Shown here piece by piece: positions 29,601 through 40,769 of a DNA stretch of 64,000 nt. The stretch is from Haliclona indistincta (Eukaryota; Porifera; Demospongiae; Haplosclerida; Chalinidae), in contig OZ024787.1 of assembly GCA_964017065.1 (NCBI GenBank), forward strand, positions 1,072,658 through 1,136,657. Reading direction: 5' to 3'. Position 1 is the stretch's first letter, and each line of letters opens with the position of its first letter. Position numbers and translations under genes: made by a program. The notes below the pieces were generated by a model. The model searched no databases. It saw nothing but the letters and a program-made list of their open reading frames with translations, and had not been told where the DNA came from.

Positions 29601-30583
29601 TGAAGTGGTGTATAGCCATCATTGTCCTCACATGATGGGTTACAGTGTTCCTCTCTGATGAGGTACTGAGCAATGTTGAGGTGGCCATTAGAACAAGCAT
29701 AGTGAAGTGGTGTATAGCCATACTTGTTCTCACATGATAGGTTGCAGTGTTCCTCTCTGATGAGATACTGAGCAATGTTGAGGTTACCATTATCACAAGC
29801 ATCGTGAAGTGGTGTATAGCCGTACTTGTTCTCACATGATGGGTTGCAGTGTTCCTCTCTGATGAGATACTGAGCAATGTTGAGATGACCATACTGACAA
29901 GCACGGTGAAGTGGTGTAGTGCCAATATTGTTCTCACATGATGGGTTACAGTGTTCCTCTCTGATGAGATACTGAGCAATGTTGAGACGACCATAGCGAC
30001 AAGCAAGGTGTAGTGGTGTATAGCCATCATTGTCCTCACATGATGGGTTACAGTGTTCCTCTCTGATGAGATACTGAGCAATGTTGAGATGACCATGGCA
30101 AAAAGCATAGTGAAGTGGTGTATTGCCATACATGTTCTCACATGATGGGTTGCAGTGTTCCTCTCTGATGAGATACTGAGCAATGTTGAGGTTACCATTG
30201 TAACAAGCATAATGAAGTGGTGTCCTGCCATACTCGTTCTTGTCCATAGGGTCACAATGTAGTTCAACAATGAAATATTTCACCACCTCTAGGTGTCCAA
30301 TGAGGGCAGCATAATGCAGTGGAATGTGTCCCTCCTTGTCCTTGCAGTTGGAGGCACACTTATACACAGATACTAGCGCATTAACGGTATTCCTCCAGCC
30401 CCAGTACGCAGCTAGGTGTAGCAGTGAGACCAATGATATCTCACTATAAAATAAATCAGTCATCTTGAACGTTGTCGTGATGGTAGCTGGTTCTGGTATG
30501 CTGGGAAGTAGCTGCTCCGCCACGAGCTTGTTCCCACTCTTAAACGCGATTATATAATCGTCGTCTTCTTTTCCTTCAGCCAT
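26607..30583 (-). CDS. ROCO protein copy A: ankyrin-Roc-COR-death-membrane anchor, with an 8-bp frame-breaking insertion
   Basis: Exons 30583-27597, 27540-27474, 27412-27152 and 26995-26607. Exon 1 encodes about nine ankyrin repeats, then a Roc GTPase (P-loop GDSGAGKTT; switch II DFAGQQEYYSSH; IIGSHADL as the guanine-specificity loop) and a COR-like region. Exon 3 is a death domain (PDLSVKHLLTACKSV, WYTLGIHLDL, TEMFIVWLKSS). Exon 4 adds 17-residue Pro/Val repeats and ends in a hydrophobic tail (VLVIILAICAFLLYYWT), a probable tail anchor. Relative to copy B an 8-bp insertion near 28926 shifts the frame just after the Roc domain (ECIAIMLWTV...), so translation stops ~15 codons later and COR, death domain and anchor are out of frame. 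All downstream exons remain open, so the lesion is recent or an assembly error. Such proteins are plausible stress or immune sensors; that role is inferred. Confidence 0.85.
26740..26960 (-). repeat. 51-bp coding minisatellite (17-residue repeats)
   Basis: About four near-identical copies encode the unit PNQVTVSNPVSQLPDPV in the last exon of ROCO-A, between death domain and anchor. In copy B this array is reduced to short degenerate units. Confidence 0.9.
29540..30240 (-). repeat. 102-bp ankyrin coding repeat array (ROCO-A)
   Basis: Six 34-codon units share an almost invariant core (IAQYLIREEHCNPSCE). Variation is concentrated in the surrounding loop positions (for example CEDNDGYTPL against CENNIGTTPL). 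Confidence 0.9.
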
Positions 30584-30679
30584 TTTTCACTGAATTTGAA
30601 GCCCTCTCCCAGTGGCGTACTGTAGGAATAAATGGTGCACCGGTGCTGGCAGAGATACTATTATTACCCTAGATACTAT

Positions 30680-30733
30680 ATTAATGATATTCACGAAAAG
30701 TAAACACATCCACTCTTCGTGAATATCATTAAT
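30680..30733. repeat. 18-bp inverted repeat hairpin
   Basis: attaatgatattcacgaa is repeated inverted after an 18-nt loop, about 100 bp upstream of the ROCO-A start. Confidence 0.85.
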
Positions 30734-31130
30734 TAAGTAAGGGACAGTTGCCCATGGGGCAATGATGCCTAACTCATGTAAACAAGGTGACCTGTGTGGG
30801 TCTTGATCAATATCACTCTAACAATCTTCCTCAAGTAATAACACACTGATCACCTAGTGATCAATGTGTATCACTTAGTGATGGTTGTGATCATGCACTT
30901 AGAGGTGGTTCACTTAGTGTTGGTTGTATCAGTTAGTGATGGGTAATACATCGCTTGACTTGTTACATCGTGTGATCAATTGTGCTTCTGAGAGCGCTAT
31001 CCCCTGTCTGATGGATATAGCTGGTCTCACTAATTATACATGATTCTGATCCTGGCTCATAACCAATTGCAATCTGATTGGTCAGAATAGTCTTGGTATG
31101 CTAGTAGTAGTGTAAACACAGTAGTATGGT

Positions 31131-31300
31131 GCCCCTCCCCACCTATTGAGTGGGTGGTGGACGGTGTGCAGGGTCTAGCAAACATTACCAATTACTGCTC
31201 AAGATCTTGAGTAGTAGAATCTGATTGGTTGGTTGGGAAACTATGAATCACAATTTTTGCTAGACCCTGCACACCGTCCACTACCCACTTGGGGAGGGGC
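31131..31300. mobile_element. 170-bp MITE with ~50-bp inverted ends
   Basis: The ends gcccctcccca and tggggaggggc are inverted copies. The shared inner motif (ggacggtgtgcagggtctag) continues the arms. No target duplication is obvious. Confidence 0.75.
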
Positions 31301-31580
31301 AGCAGCTAGACTAACCATCTGTCTCACAGCAGCTGCTGTACTCATCTGTACCCATTGTTTATACTAGCTTGTAATAATTGAATGACATGTAGTCATGTAT
31401 CATAGGAATTGATGTGGTAATGAGATTATAGAATACAAACCGCAATTATGAATCTGATGTCAACCCTCCCTAGCTCCCTCTCTGCTTGTAGCATACTCTC
31501 CTGGTCCACTTGATATCCCAGTGTTGGAAACCATGACTATTGCTAGCGACAGTTGATTACTCAATCTCAGTAATCGTAAT

Positions 31581-32164
31581 ATAGTGAGGCTCATTAACCC
31601 TCGGCGCATGCGCGAGGGTTACGGTACTTGGTTTGTCGTTCACTCATTCGTTCGTTCTGTCCATCGAGCTGCAGAGACCATCGCTCACTTCTGAAACTCG
31701 GTAAAGGTATGAACAGGCTTAGCACGACAATGGCTTGCAATGTGACTCGTGGATTTTGCTAAAGTGCTTTCGTTCTCGAGTTATGTATGGCTGGCTCACC
31801 ATGGCAGCCATCTTTGACCTCTCTGACGACAAAAGCGCCCATAGTTGACTACCTAGGTACTTGTAGACTCCATCTAAACTTCACGACAGCTCTAGGGGTG
31901 CGTAGACAACTCAAGAAAAAGCCTATCAAAGCCAAGAGCATTGGCTACCTACCGCTACCTACTCAGTGATCACGGTCACGCCCACTTGTCACACCTTGTC
32001 TTGTGGTCAGCACTTTGCTGTCTTCTGGTTAGCAGTGCAGTTTCAATAGCAAGCAGGTTGGCTTTAGCTGCAAAGCTCCTTCTGCACACCATAACTAAGG
32101 AGGCAATGTGCAACACGCCGAGGGTTTTGTGAAATCTGTTCATTATCATTATGAGCCTCACTAT
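31581..32164. mobile_element. Non-autonomous DNA element with short inverted ends
   Basis: The left end atagtgaggctcat and right end atgagcctcactat are inverted repeats. Each is followed inward by a ccctcgg/ccgaggg motif. Small frames inside are not convincing. Confidence 0.55.
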
Positions 32165-32836
32165 TACTATTACACTAGCTGACACAATTATCAGTAAATC
32201 TAGTGTATAATGTGTAGTGTCGTATAATGTAGATAGGAACTAATTAAAAAGACAGAAAATTTCAAATTACAAATGTGGTGATTTTCATAGTTACATAATG
32301 ATTATTAGCTAGTGACATTGCATCTCATAATCATCACAATACATCTCTTTGTTTATCCATTGACAGGTAGCTCACTCCATCAGATGGTATCCTTTGAGTT
32401 GACCAATCATAATCTACTGAGTACTGGACTGGACAATGACACAGCACAGGAAGAGGTATGGTCAGGAGTGATTGGGAAGAGATGGGGTGGAGACTATGGC
32501 AGTACTCGTAGAAGGAGCGGCAGAAGGTAGAGGCTGACAATGGACAGCTAGCAGCGAGACTGAACATGATAGCAGAGAGCAGCTGCAGCAATGATGGCAG
32601 CTAGTTACTGAGGAGAGTGGTGATGATACTGACGAACTGATGAGACCAGACTAACAATCACCAAATCATAATAATTGTGCTAAATTAACTATTACTTTTG
32701 TGTTTCGCATCAAAACTCAAGAGAGCATTCAAATGTCCCGCGCGCGCGTAGTAGTGCTAGGGGGTGTGGCTGACTGGCTGTGTTATTATTCTGAATATTG
32801 CACACCAATATAGTATAATATCTCCACGAGGGAGTC

Positions 32837-33216
32837 ATGGCTTACAGCAGATCTAGCAGAGCTGTATTACAGAGCACAGGATACCAGGTAGGTTCACTCG
32901 TAATGGCGGACGATGTTTCGTTCTTTCTTGCTGTAGGCTCAGCTGGGTCACGAGGGAAGAGGAATGGAAATCATTGAGCAGACCGCCATCTCGGTACCAG
33001 CCAGCTAGTTTCCAGTACAATGCTCTCTGTGTGTTAGGTCTGCTGCCAGGAGCCATCATGCTGGCAGTGGTGGCTGGGAGAACGTAAGCTCCATTGCTCA
33101 ACATAGCCTGCTCCTCTCTACCTCAGTGTGTCTGTGTGTGCAGGTTTGTAGGAGTACTGGTGCTGTGTGTACTAGTTGTACTGATAGCACACTCACTAGG
33201 ATATGATAATATGTGA
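32837..33216 (+). pseudogene. Small single-pass membrane protein gene, copy 1 (frameshifted)
   Basis: Three exons with proper splice sites: 32837-32887 (MAYSRSSRAVLQSTGYQ), 32937-33083 and 33144-33216. The last encodes a hydrophobic helix (FVGVLVLCVLVVLIAHS) and a stop. Exon 2 has one extra base compared with copy 2 (GGAATGGAAATC against GGAATAGATTTC) and hits a stop after the shift. Without it the product would be about 89 aa with one or two membrane segments. I do not recognise the family. Confidence 0.6.
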
Positions 33217-33241
33217 GGAATGGGAGTGGTAGACACTGACT

Positions 33242-33242
33242 C

Positions 33243-33298
<56 letters not shown>
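33242..33298. repeat. (TC)n microsatellite
   Basis: It sits between the small membrane-protein copy 1 and the formin exon fragment. The same arrangement recurs at 42889-43135 with a far longer TC run. Confidence 0.9.
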
Positions 33299-33301
<3 letters not shown>

Positions 33302-33319
33302 CAATGAGCCTCTAAGCAG

Positions 33320-33528
33320 TGTTTGCTAAACGGCGTATTCATTTCGATCCATCATACATCGCTCAGTTCATACTCAACACTGACCTCGATGGACTGCTGT
33401 CAGAACACTGTGAGCTACTACTGCAGATTGTTCCACAGGAGAAAGAGGTTCACACACTCACAATTACGCTTATCTGATTATTCTTTTGCAATAGAGGGAC
33501 ACACTGGCTAAAAATTCTAATCGAAGAA
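33320..33528 (+). pseudogene. Formin FH2 exon fragment (exons 18-19) at the duplication junction
   Basis: 33320-33447 matches copy A exon 18 (VFAKRRI start, QIVPQEKE end) with its intron. The start of exon 19 then breaks at ~33528 into sequence found upstream of the formin start. It marks the breakpoint of the tandem duplication. Confidence 0.85.
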
Positions 33529-33596
33529 AGATGCTAACTAGAAAGTTGCTATTGAGCGCCAAAACTTTGTTCCAGCTAGGCAAGCAATGTCGCGAA

Positions 33597-35465
33597 GGGG
33601 ACTAAAGATACGGATGATCATCAGCGGTCCAAAAGAAGTGAAAGGTGAGTGAGTAGTGATTACAAATTGGCTGTTTGAATTTTAACCATCTTTATGTGCG
33701 TCTCCAGCCGCTGTTATGACGAAGAGACCTCTGCCGAGCGATGAGATACTCAGCACTTTGTACAACGAACTGATGGTAAGCTTGTAAACTGACTTTATCT
33801 ATCTCACTAGTATTGTGCACACTTGTCTTTGCACAGGTGACTAATAACGAGCACTGTTGTATTTTCCTCACTACAGGTGAAAATGGATCTTGGTCCGGAG
33901 AAGGTTGTCGAGATGAACAGAATGAGCAGAGAGCAAAAATGGAGTCTCATCTGTGCTCAGGTAGTTTGAAAGCAAAAATAATGGAGAATTATCGTTACTG
34001 TCATTTCTGTTCCAACTCCCTCCCTCTCCTCCCTCCCACCTTCCCTCCCTCCCTCCCTCCGTCCTTCTTTCCTTCCCTCCCTCTCTCAGCATGAAATGCG
34101 TGAGGGTGCCTCTAGTGTATATTATGTGGAGCAGTTAGTCAGACATGCTCAGCCAGCACTGAAGCAAAAGAAAGTGAAATCGAAGCTACTGAATCAACTC
34201 CAGCCATTAGCAACAGTCCTCAAAGAACTTCAAGTGGATATTAGGACAAGCACTAGTGTCAGGTAAGACAAAAATTGCTGGCTGCACTCAAATTGATGTC
34301 AAAAATTTAATGTCAAAAAGTTTTCTATAGGTGGGTGTCAGAGTTTGTTGGTCTGCCTAACCACGGCCATGTTGCTCTGATGGATCTGGTGAGGGACCTC
34401 CTTCTTCATCCTAATCCTGTCCTCAGAAAGAAAACTCGAAAATATTGTGTCCTGGACAGAAACAGTGTAAGTATGCATCTATACATCTCTATTCGTTGAT
34501 TCCTGTTGGTACAAATTAATAGGCTGTCTATCCATCTGTCTGTCTGTCTGTCGTACGTTTCTCTATCTGTTTTCTCTCTCTCTCTCTCTTTCTTCATAGA
34601 CCACTCTGTATCTCAGCTTGCTGTGTGTGAGAGCTCTCATAAATCACAGGGTATGAATCTCTCACAGTAATATCATGATAACATCTATAGAGTGGATTCA
34701 TTGCAGTACTAAGCTATGAGCCTAGTCTATGTACACTTTCTCACTGTCTCACATCACGACACCACAAGATCACAATACTCATTCTCAAGGTGCGGAACAC
34801 TATGCTTCTGCAAAAATATTGTTTATATTTGCTCTGGTCTCCTCAGCTACTCACCTTAGTACTGCTAGCTCCAGGAGGACAGGGCAAGGTGCTACAGGCA
34901 TTCGATTATCTCAGAACAGTAGCCGATGAACCAAAGCGATTCCAAATGCTCGTCCTCTCACTAACAGATGAGCCTGTCAATCCAATATACCAGGTACAAA
35001 AAGCTTCATTTTTTGAAAAGAAAGTCTGCACGAACTCTAAATTTGAGAATACATTTTCTAGTACAGTGCAACCTGTTTCATTTGTAGTTGTTTACCTGTT
35101 GCTATGGTGATGCAGGCGGAGGCTCTGCGGTTCATCAATACAGCGGTTCGAACGGCTCCAGGGCCCAGCACCAGAGACCACCGGAAATGAAGACAAGTGA
35201 GGAAGAAGGAGGAGGGGACATAATCCCTCCTCCACCCGAGTTCCTTGATCAAAACGGCTACACAAAAACAGCACCTGGACGTGGTGCTTTACCCGTGAGA
35301 GATAACTCGACAACAGACAGCAAGCGATCCACTCGCAACTTGAACAAGTCCTCCGCTCGTAACCAGCATCAGTCCAATACGTCATCTGCAGCTGGCAGCT
35401 CCAAGACCCTTCCTAAAGGAGTCCAACTAGACGATGATTACTATACACAGATGATGGACACTTGA
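33597..35465 (+). CDS. Formin copy B: truncated GBD/FH3-only gene
   Basis: Exons 1-8 are intact and in phase, with splice sites as in copy A. Exon 9 (from 35116) is joined directly to the C-terminal exon at about 35172-35180 (PGPSTR | DHRK stop), removing the coiled coil, FH1 and FH2. The fusion is out of frame, so the predicted product is 296 aa ending at 35190. The sequence 35191-35465 is the former C-terminal tail, still open in another frame (IIPPPPEFLDQNGY...). The short shared sequence AGAG at the join suggests a microhomology deletion. The remaining half holds the GTPase-binding and part of the FH3/inhibitory region, so a stable product could act as a formin regulator. That is speculative; it may equally be a decaying pseudogene. 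Confidence 0.75.
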
Positions 35466-35641
35466 TATTAATTATTATTATAAGATTTACAATGTGGTTT
35501 CATAAACAGATAGTTGACTCATACAATGAAGACTTGTAGTTATAATAGCAACAGTGGTCTTTATACTCATTACTGGATTAGAGACTATGTGACTTGATTA
35601 GGAACATGATCCTGTTCATAGGATTGAGGACGGGATCCTGT

Positions 35642-38600
35642 TCATAGGATTGAGGACGGGATCCAATCTGATGGTAAAGTATAGAAATGATTGTTACTAA
35701 GTGACATAACATGATACTACCCAGTCAGTGAATATAATGAGATTCATGAATGCACTAACAAACATGCATGGAAATGATATTCGTAACTGAATGCTGTGGC
35801 TTCAGATTGTCTAGTATCTACTGTATTCACTAATTGTCATTTTTACCTGCTTGGATCTCACTGGCAATGGTGTTCTCATCCATGGTCCTCAAAGCTGTGA
35901 TCAGGTCAGTCCAAGATGCATCAGGAGAGCTCTTTAACCAAACAATAAACATCTCGGTCTTTAGTCTGTTGACTCCATGAGCATGGTAGGTCATTTCAAT
36001 GCCATCCAGCTGGCTTGTAGTGAGGTCCAGGTGTATACCAAGTGTGTACCAGTCTGTAACACTCTTACATGCTGTGAGAAGATGCTTCACTGAGAGATCA
36101 GGACTACCTGTATTACATGGAGATAACAACACTATTACTTCACTATGTGGATGATTATTTTGAGTAACTCACTTTTGCTGAAAGTAGCAGCATTGGATAG
36201 GTCATCACTTGGGATGTCCTCCATGTTCATCCCAGCCACCTCCTGTACACACCAGAGAAACATTACTACCATCACATGTTACAGTACAGCCACACTACTC
36301 ACAAGAGGATTGCTGCCAGCGAATAGACTCAGCTTGTCCAGATGATTTCTTAATTCACAGATTTTTAGCGACTCTTTGAGTTGACGGCAGAACTGCCTTA
36401 CCTCCTGGAGGAGAGGACCAGGAACTGGCTGGTCAGCCATGTTAGGATCGAACAGTTGACAGACGTAAGAGGGAGCAAGGAGGTGGTAAGGCTCAAAGGG
36501 AAGTGATTGTGTTTCGAGTTGACCACACCCATCTCCATGGCTGAGAATAACCGGATCACGAAATAGAATGGATCGAGCAACGTCACACATGTCGAACAGG
36601 TCAGTGTCAGGGATGGTATCAATTGGGTACTGGCGGACAAGGTCGGGAGAGATGAGGAACTCACACACCTCTGGAGCTGGAGAATGCTTGTGCAGGAGGC
36701 GACGGATTAGTGCTATAAGAGAACCACGGAGCTTGGCATACTCTACCGTACTGGTATATGACATAGCCACCATCACACATCGGTTGTTGTCAAGGAACTG
36801 TATGACAGTGCAGGTTTTCTTTCTATCCATCCAGAAGATGCCATTCCTCCATATTGTACACTTGCGCTGGAGACCACTGATAGCTGAGTGAGGGTTAAAT
36901 CGACTAGCTAGAGGGAACTCATAGGCAACGGAAAGTAAGAGAAGATGAAGAAAACGAGAGCTCAAGAACTCGTGTGGATCCATACACTTCAGACACCAGC
37001 CAAACTCTAGTGCTCCTAACTGCTGGACGAGGCTGTCTGGTCGCTCTGACTGAACGAGACCAGGGAAGAAGAGGAGATCAGCTGTGGAGTGAGAGGGTGT
37101 GGTCTGGAGGTTAGTATACTGCAGCACTGACGGGTCCACTGGTCGACAGAAATCCAACGAAGTGAGAAATCCGACGAGCATTACTGAGTTGTAGTCGGGA
37201 AACACTTTGTGAAGGTTAGAGACGGGTACTATGCCAGTGTTACTGGCAAGATCACGATGCTCCTTGAAGTGGTCAGGAGCAAACAGTGTTCCGTTGATTT
37301 CGTTTAGCAATGCTTCTGTCTTCACTATGACCCAGCTGGAGTGGGGATGGTGTATAAAGAGGATGAGACCTCTATCACTGAGCGTGGCGAGGATATCTGT
37401 AAGAACAGACTGGTCGTTGGGGAGAGAAGAATCGTTTTCCTTAGCGACAGCAGATACGAGATTGTGTAGTGTACAGCCTACCACGTTCAGCTTGGTACGA
37501 AGGAACGCGTAGACAACGTGAGAATAGTAGTGGATGACGGGTTGACTGGCAGCGATGGCTTTCTGGCTGTTGGCGAGCGCGGCGACCAAACGATGTGAAG
37601 CATCAGTGTTGGTTCTGCGACAGTCCATAGCAATGCACTCTACATACTTCTGCAGTTTCGCTCTTCTGGTAGCTATCATAGTCTGCAGCAGCGAGCTCTT
37701 TTTCTCCACCGACGACGTGACCAGGTCGGCATGGCTACCAATGATTACCACGTGCGATCGTCCCTCTGCTGTGCTGCAGGCATTGTCGATAAAGCTTAGC
37801 CAGTAGTGGAGTGACTCACAGATCTTCTCCTCGCTCTCACTCAGGTCTACCACACAGAGAAACATGGCTGCTGACCTTCGCATCACTTGCTCTAGCACGG
37901 CGCCATGACTCGAGTAGTATTCTTGCTGTCCAGCAAAGTCATACACGACAAAGTTGCCCAGCTGCTCACTCTGGATGTGGTGTGGAACGATCCCTGCTGT
38001 GTAGCGTTGAACATCAGCGACACACTCTACAGCTGTAGAACTAGCTAGGCAGACGATGAGTTCAGTTATGGTAGTCTTACCAGCACCACTGTCTCCTGTG
38101 AGTATCAGTTTAGTGAACGTGTGCACTGGGAAGGCTGTCCTGCACTCTTCGAATGGTTCAAATAGTTTAATGATATCATACTTGCGACTAGCATAGGACA
38201 ATGCAGTGCGGCCTAACTTGTTCTTAGTCAGTGGATTCACTCGACCAGTCGATAACAGATATTGTACAATGTGGGCGTGGTCATGCATACAAGCATCGTG
38301 AAGTGGTGTCCTGCCATACTTGTCCTCACATGATGGGTTACAGTGTTCCTCTCTGATGAGATACCGAGCAATGTTGAGGTAACCATAGCGACAAGCATCG
38401 TGAAGTGGTGTCTCGCCATACTTGTCCTCACATGATGGGTTACAGTGTTCCTCTCTGATGAGATACCGAGCAATGTTGAGGTAACCATAGCGACAAGCAT
38501 CGTGAAGTGGTGTATCGCCATTATTGTTCTCACATGATGGGTTACAGTGTTCCTCTCTGATGAGATACTGAGCAATGATGAGGTGACCATTGTGACAAGC

Positions 38601-39290
38601 ATAGTGAAGTGGTGTATAGCCACGATTGTTCTCACATGATGGGTTACAGTGTTCCTCTCTGATGAGATACTGAGCAATGATGAGGTAACCATAGCGACAA
38701 GCATAGTGAAGTGGTGTATAGCCACGATTGTTCTCACATGATGGGTTACAGTGTTCCTCTCTGATGAGATACTGAGCAATGTTGAGGTGACCATTAATAC
38801 AAGCATAGTGAAGTGGTGTAGTGCCATCATTGTTCTCACATGATGGGTTACAGTGTTCCTCTCTGATGAGATACTGAGCAATGCTGAGGTTACCATGGTA
38901 ACAAGCAAAGTGAAGTGGTGTCCTGCCATAAATGTTCTTGTCCATAGGATCAGAATGTAGTTCAACAATAAAATATTTCACCACCTCGAGGTGTCCATTG
39001 CAGGCGGCATAATGCAGTGGAATGTGTCCCTTCTCGTCCTTGCAGTTGGCGGCACACTTATACACTGATACTAGCGCAGTAATGATATTTCTCCATCCCC
39101 AGTACGCAGCTAGGTGGAGCAGAGAGACCAATGATATCGCACTAGAGTATAAATCACTCATCTTGAACGTTGTCGTGATGGTAGCTGGTTCTGGTATGCT
39201 GGGCAGTAGCTGCTCCGCCACGAGCTTGTTCCCGCTCTTAAACGCGATTAAATATTCTTTCTCTTGTTCATAACCTTCGTCTTCAGACAT
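35642..39290 (-). CDS. ROCO protein copy B: ankyrin-Roc-COR-death
   Basis: Exons 39290-36303, 36242-36173, 36107-35847 and 35667-35642 give about 1114 aa. The ATG at 39290 (MSEDEGYEQ) is preferred to the GTG-extended frame. Roughly nine ankyrin repeats, six of them 34-residue near-copies, occupy residues ~50-372. The Roc P-loop GDSGAGKTT is at ~399-407, followed by DFAGQQEYYSSH and IIGSHADL, then a COR-like region and, in exon 3, a death domain (PDLSVKHLLTACKSV). Unlike copy A the last exon begins one base later and stops after a few residues, so the Pro/Val repeats and membrane anchor are lost. ROCO proteins are dimeric GTPases (LRRK2, DAPK1 relatives); ankyrin plus death domains suggest ligand-triggered death-fold signalling. 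It is convergent with formin copy B, 177 bp away. Confidence 0.9.
38240..38940 (-). repeat. 102-bp ankyrin coding repeat array (ROCO-B)
   Basis: Six 34-codon units. Adjacent units can be nearly identical: two successive units both carry RYGYLNIARYLIREEHC, and another pair shares CENNRGYTPLHYAC. This points to recent unit duplication or gene conversion. Confidence 0.9.
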
Positions 39291-39469
39291 TTTCACAGAA
39301 TTTGAAGTCCTCTCCTCTTAAATTCAAATCGGTCAAGCTCCTTGGTCCTTGTTGCTTGTGTGGCTGCTTTGCGAATGCTTTGCGGTTTCCTGTGCGCGCC
39401 TGTGGTCTATTCTAATCACGTGATGCTCGATACCCGCGCCCGCTAAGAAATTAATTTTGTGTGTAATAC

Positions 39470-40162
39470 CAGGAGTCCATAATCAACCGCGCCTACTAAA
39501 AGTAGGAGTGTGAATCGCCCACGCTTTAATTGGATTTTCTGCCAGCGAACTGTCGCTAGCGGATATACTATTTTTAGCTCTTGAAGATGGCAGCTCAATA
39601 CTGAAGACAGAGAGTTGTCTATGATCTAAGCGCTGAGGAAGCATCCTGGTCTCTATTTCTAGCTCGATTTACAAGGCCGTCGTTGCCTTTGCCAATCCTC
39701 GTGAGCGTGGCTGTCTTCCGTTCGATCAAAGCTTCGTGTCATATCACTGGTCAGCTGTTTCTCAGAGTTCCATTCCTTACCTGAGTTGTAACAGTAGTTG
39801 TTACGGTTAGTGGCAGCGATACAACACATAACTGAAGCGGAACAGCTATGCTGACAGGTCAACACAGCAGCTCCAAGGTTCCAGTTGTATGATCGAGCGA
39901 TAAACAGCTTCGAAACAATCAGATAGCCGAACCACCAACGTACAGGTGATCTAGCGACGCCACGATGTGGCTGGATAGGCTATCAGATGCTTTCACGAGT
40001 ACATACAGTTGCTCTCAGGTTGCCCATGTTCAAGGAGGTGCGGTCTAACTGCGCTAAAAATAGTATATCCGCTAGCGACAGTTCGCTGGCAGAAAATCCA
40101 ATTAAAGCGTGGGCGATTCACACTCCTACTCTTTAGTAGGCGCGGTTGATTATGGACTCCTG
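39470..40162. mobile_element. 693-bp DNA transposon with ~110-bp inverted ends and 7-bp target duplication
   Basis: The left arm 39470-39578 (caggagtccataatcaaccg) matches the inverted right arm 40053-40162 almost perfectly. GTAATAC directly flanks both sides (39463-39469 and 40163-40169), a clean target-site duplication. No transposase frame is visible, so it is non-autonomous. The superfamily is not assigned, as 7 bp is not typical of the commonest families. Confidence 0.9.
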
Positions 40163-40612
40163 GTAATACTTGTGTGGTGACTGGCACAAGGTCCTTCGCT
40201 GTTCCTGGTCTACCTAGTTCACAGACTGTTGAGGTCAGTGCTTCATTTACAGGTCAGTAAAACACATAATTAGAGTGTCACCTTCATGAACTAATGTGTT
40301 CAGTCCTCGGTTCAGTCTCTGATCATCCTCCATCGTGTGAATAAAGACATTCCAGCAGCCAATAGCAGAATTTTAAAGTTCAATCTAAGTGCTATTTATG
40401 CTTGCAGCTAGAGCGTGTAACTTCTATCGGTTGCATGAAAAACGAGGTGACTTTTCTTACTACTGAGAAAATTAGAATATTTTCTTCTGTGGGGTAATTC
40501 CGCTCATTACAATTTTCTGTTGCGATGATGACATCTCTGAATTCACTTTGCAGACCCATGCAAACCATGCTTTACATCAGAATGACTATTCCTTCTCTCT
40601 CTCATTGCTTAG

Positions 40613-40764
40613 GTCAGACGCTGTGTTTTACTCCCAACATCAGATCATCCCAACATCTACCAGATGGACGTGATATCAGTACAGATACTGGTATCTTATG
40701 ATAGCTGTAGAGAAGGACCTGAACTGAATGATGAGGATGGATCAGAGAAGATACCCCAGATTAG
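40613..40764 (+). CDS. Isolated exon-like segment, gene unknown
   Basis: An open 152-nt segment has a good acceptor (ctctcattgcttag) and donor (AG|GTATGT). It encodes VRRCVLLPTSDHPNIYQMD and continues openly to ...GSEKIPQIR. No neighbouring exon could be joined to it. The 46-bp minisatellite begins directly at its donor. Confidence 0.35.
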
Positions 40765-40769
40765 GTATG

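Larger units (their letters stand above)
30734..32836. other. Gene-poor stretch with two inverted-repeat elements
   Basis: Elements at 31131-31300 and 31581-32164 are listed separately. At 32366-32670 there are exon-like segments (frame containing ELTNHNLLSTGLDND, then KVEADNGQLAARLNM) of a gene I cannot identify. Confidence 0.5.

Noticed and set aside
29539..30270. 243-aa frame with repeated LLSISSERNT units (also 38237-38968)
   Set aside because: Alternative-frame shadow of the ankyrin coding repeats on the same strand.
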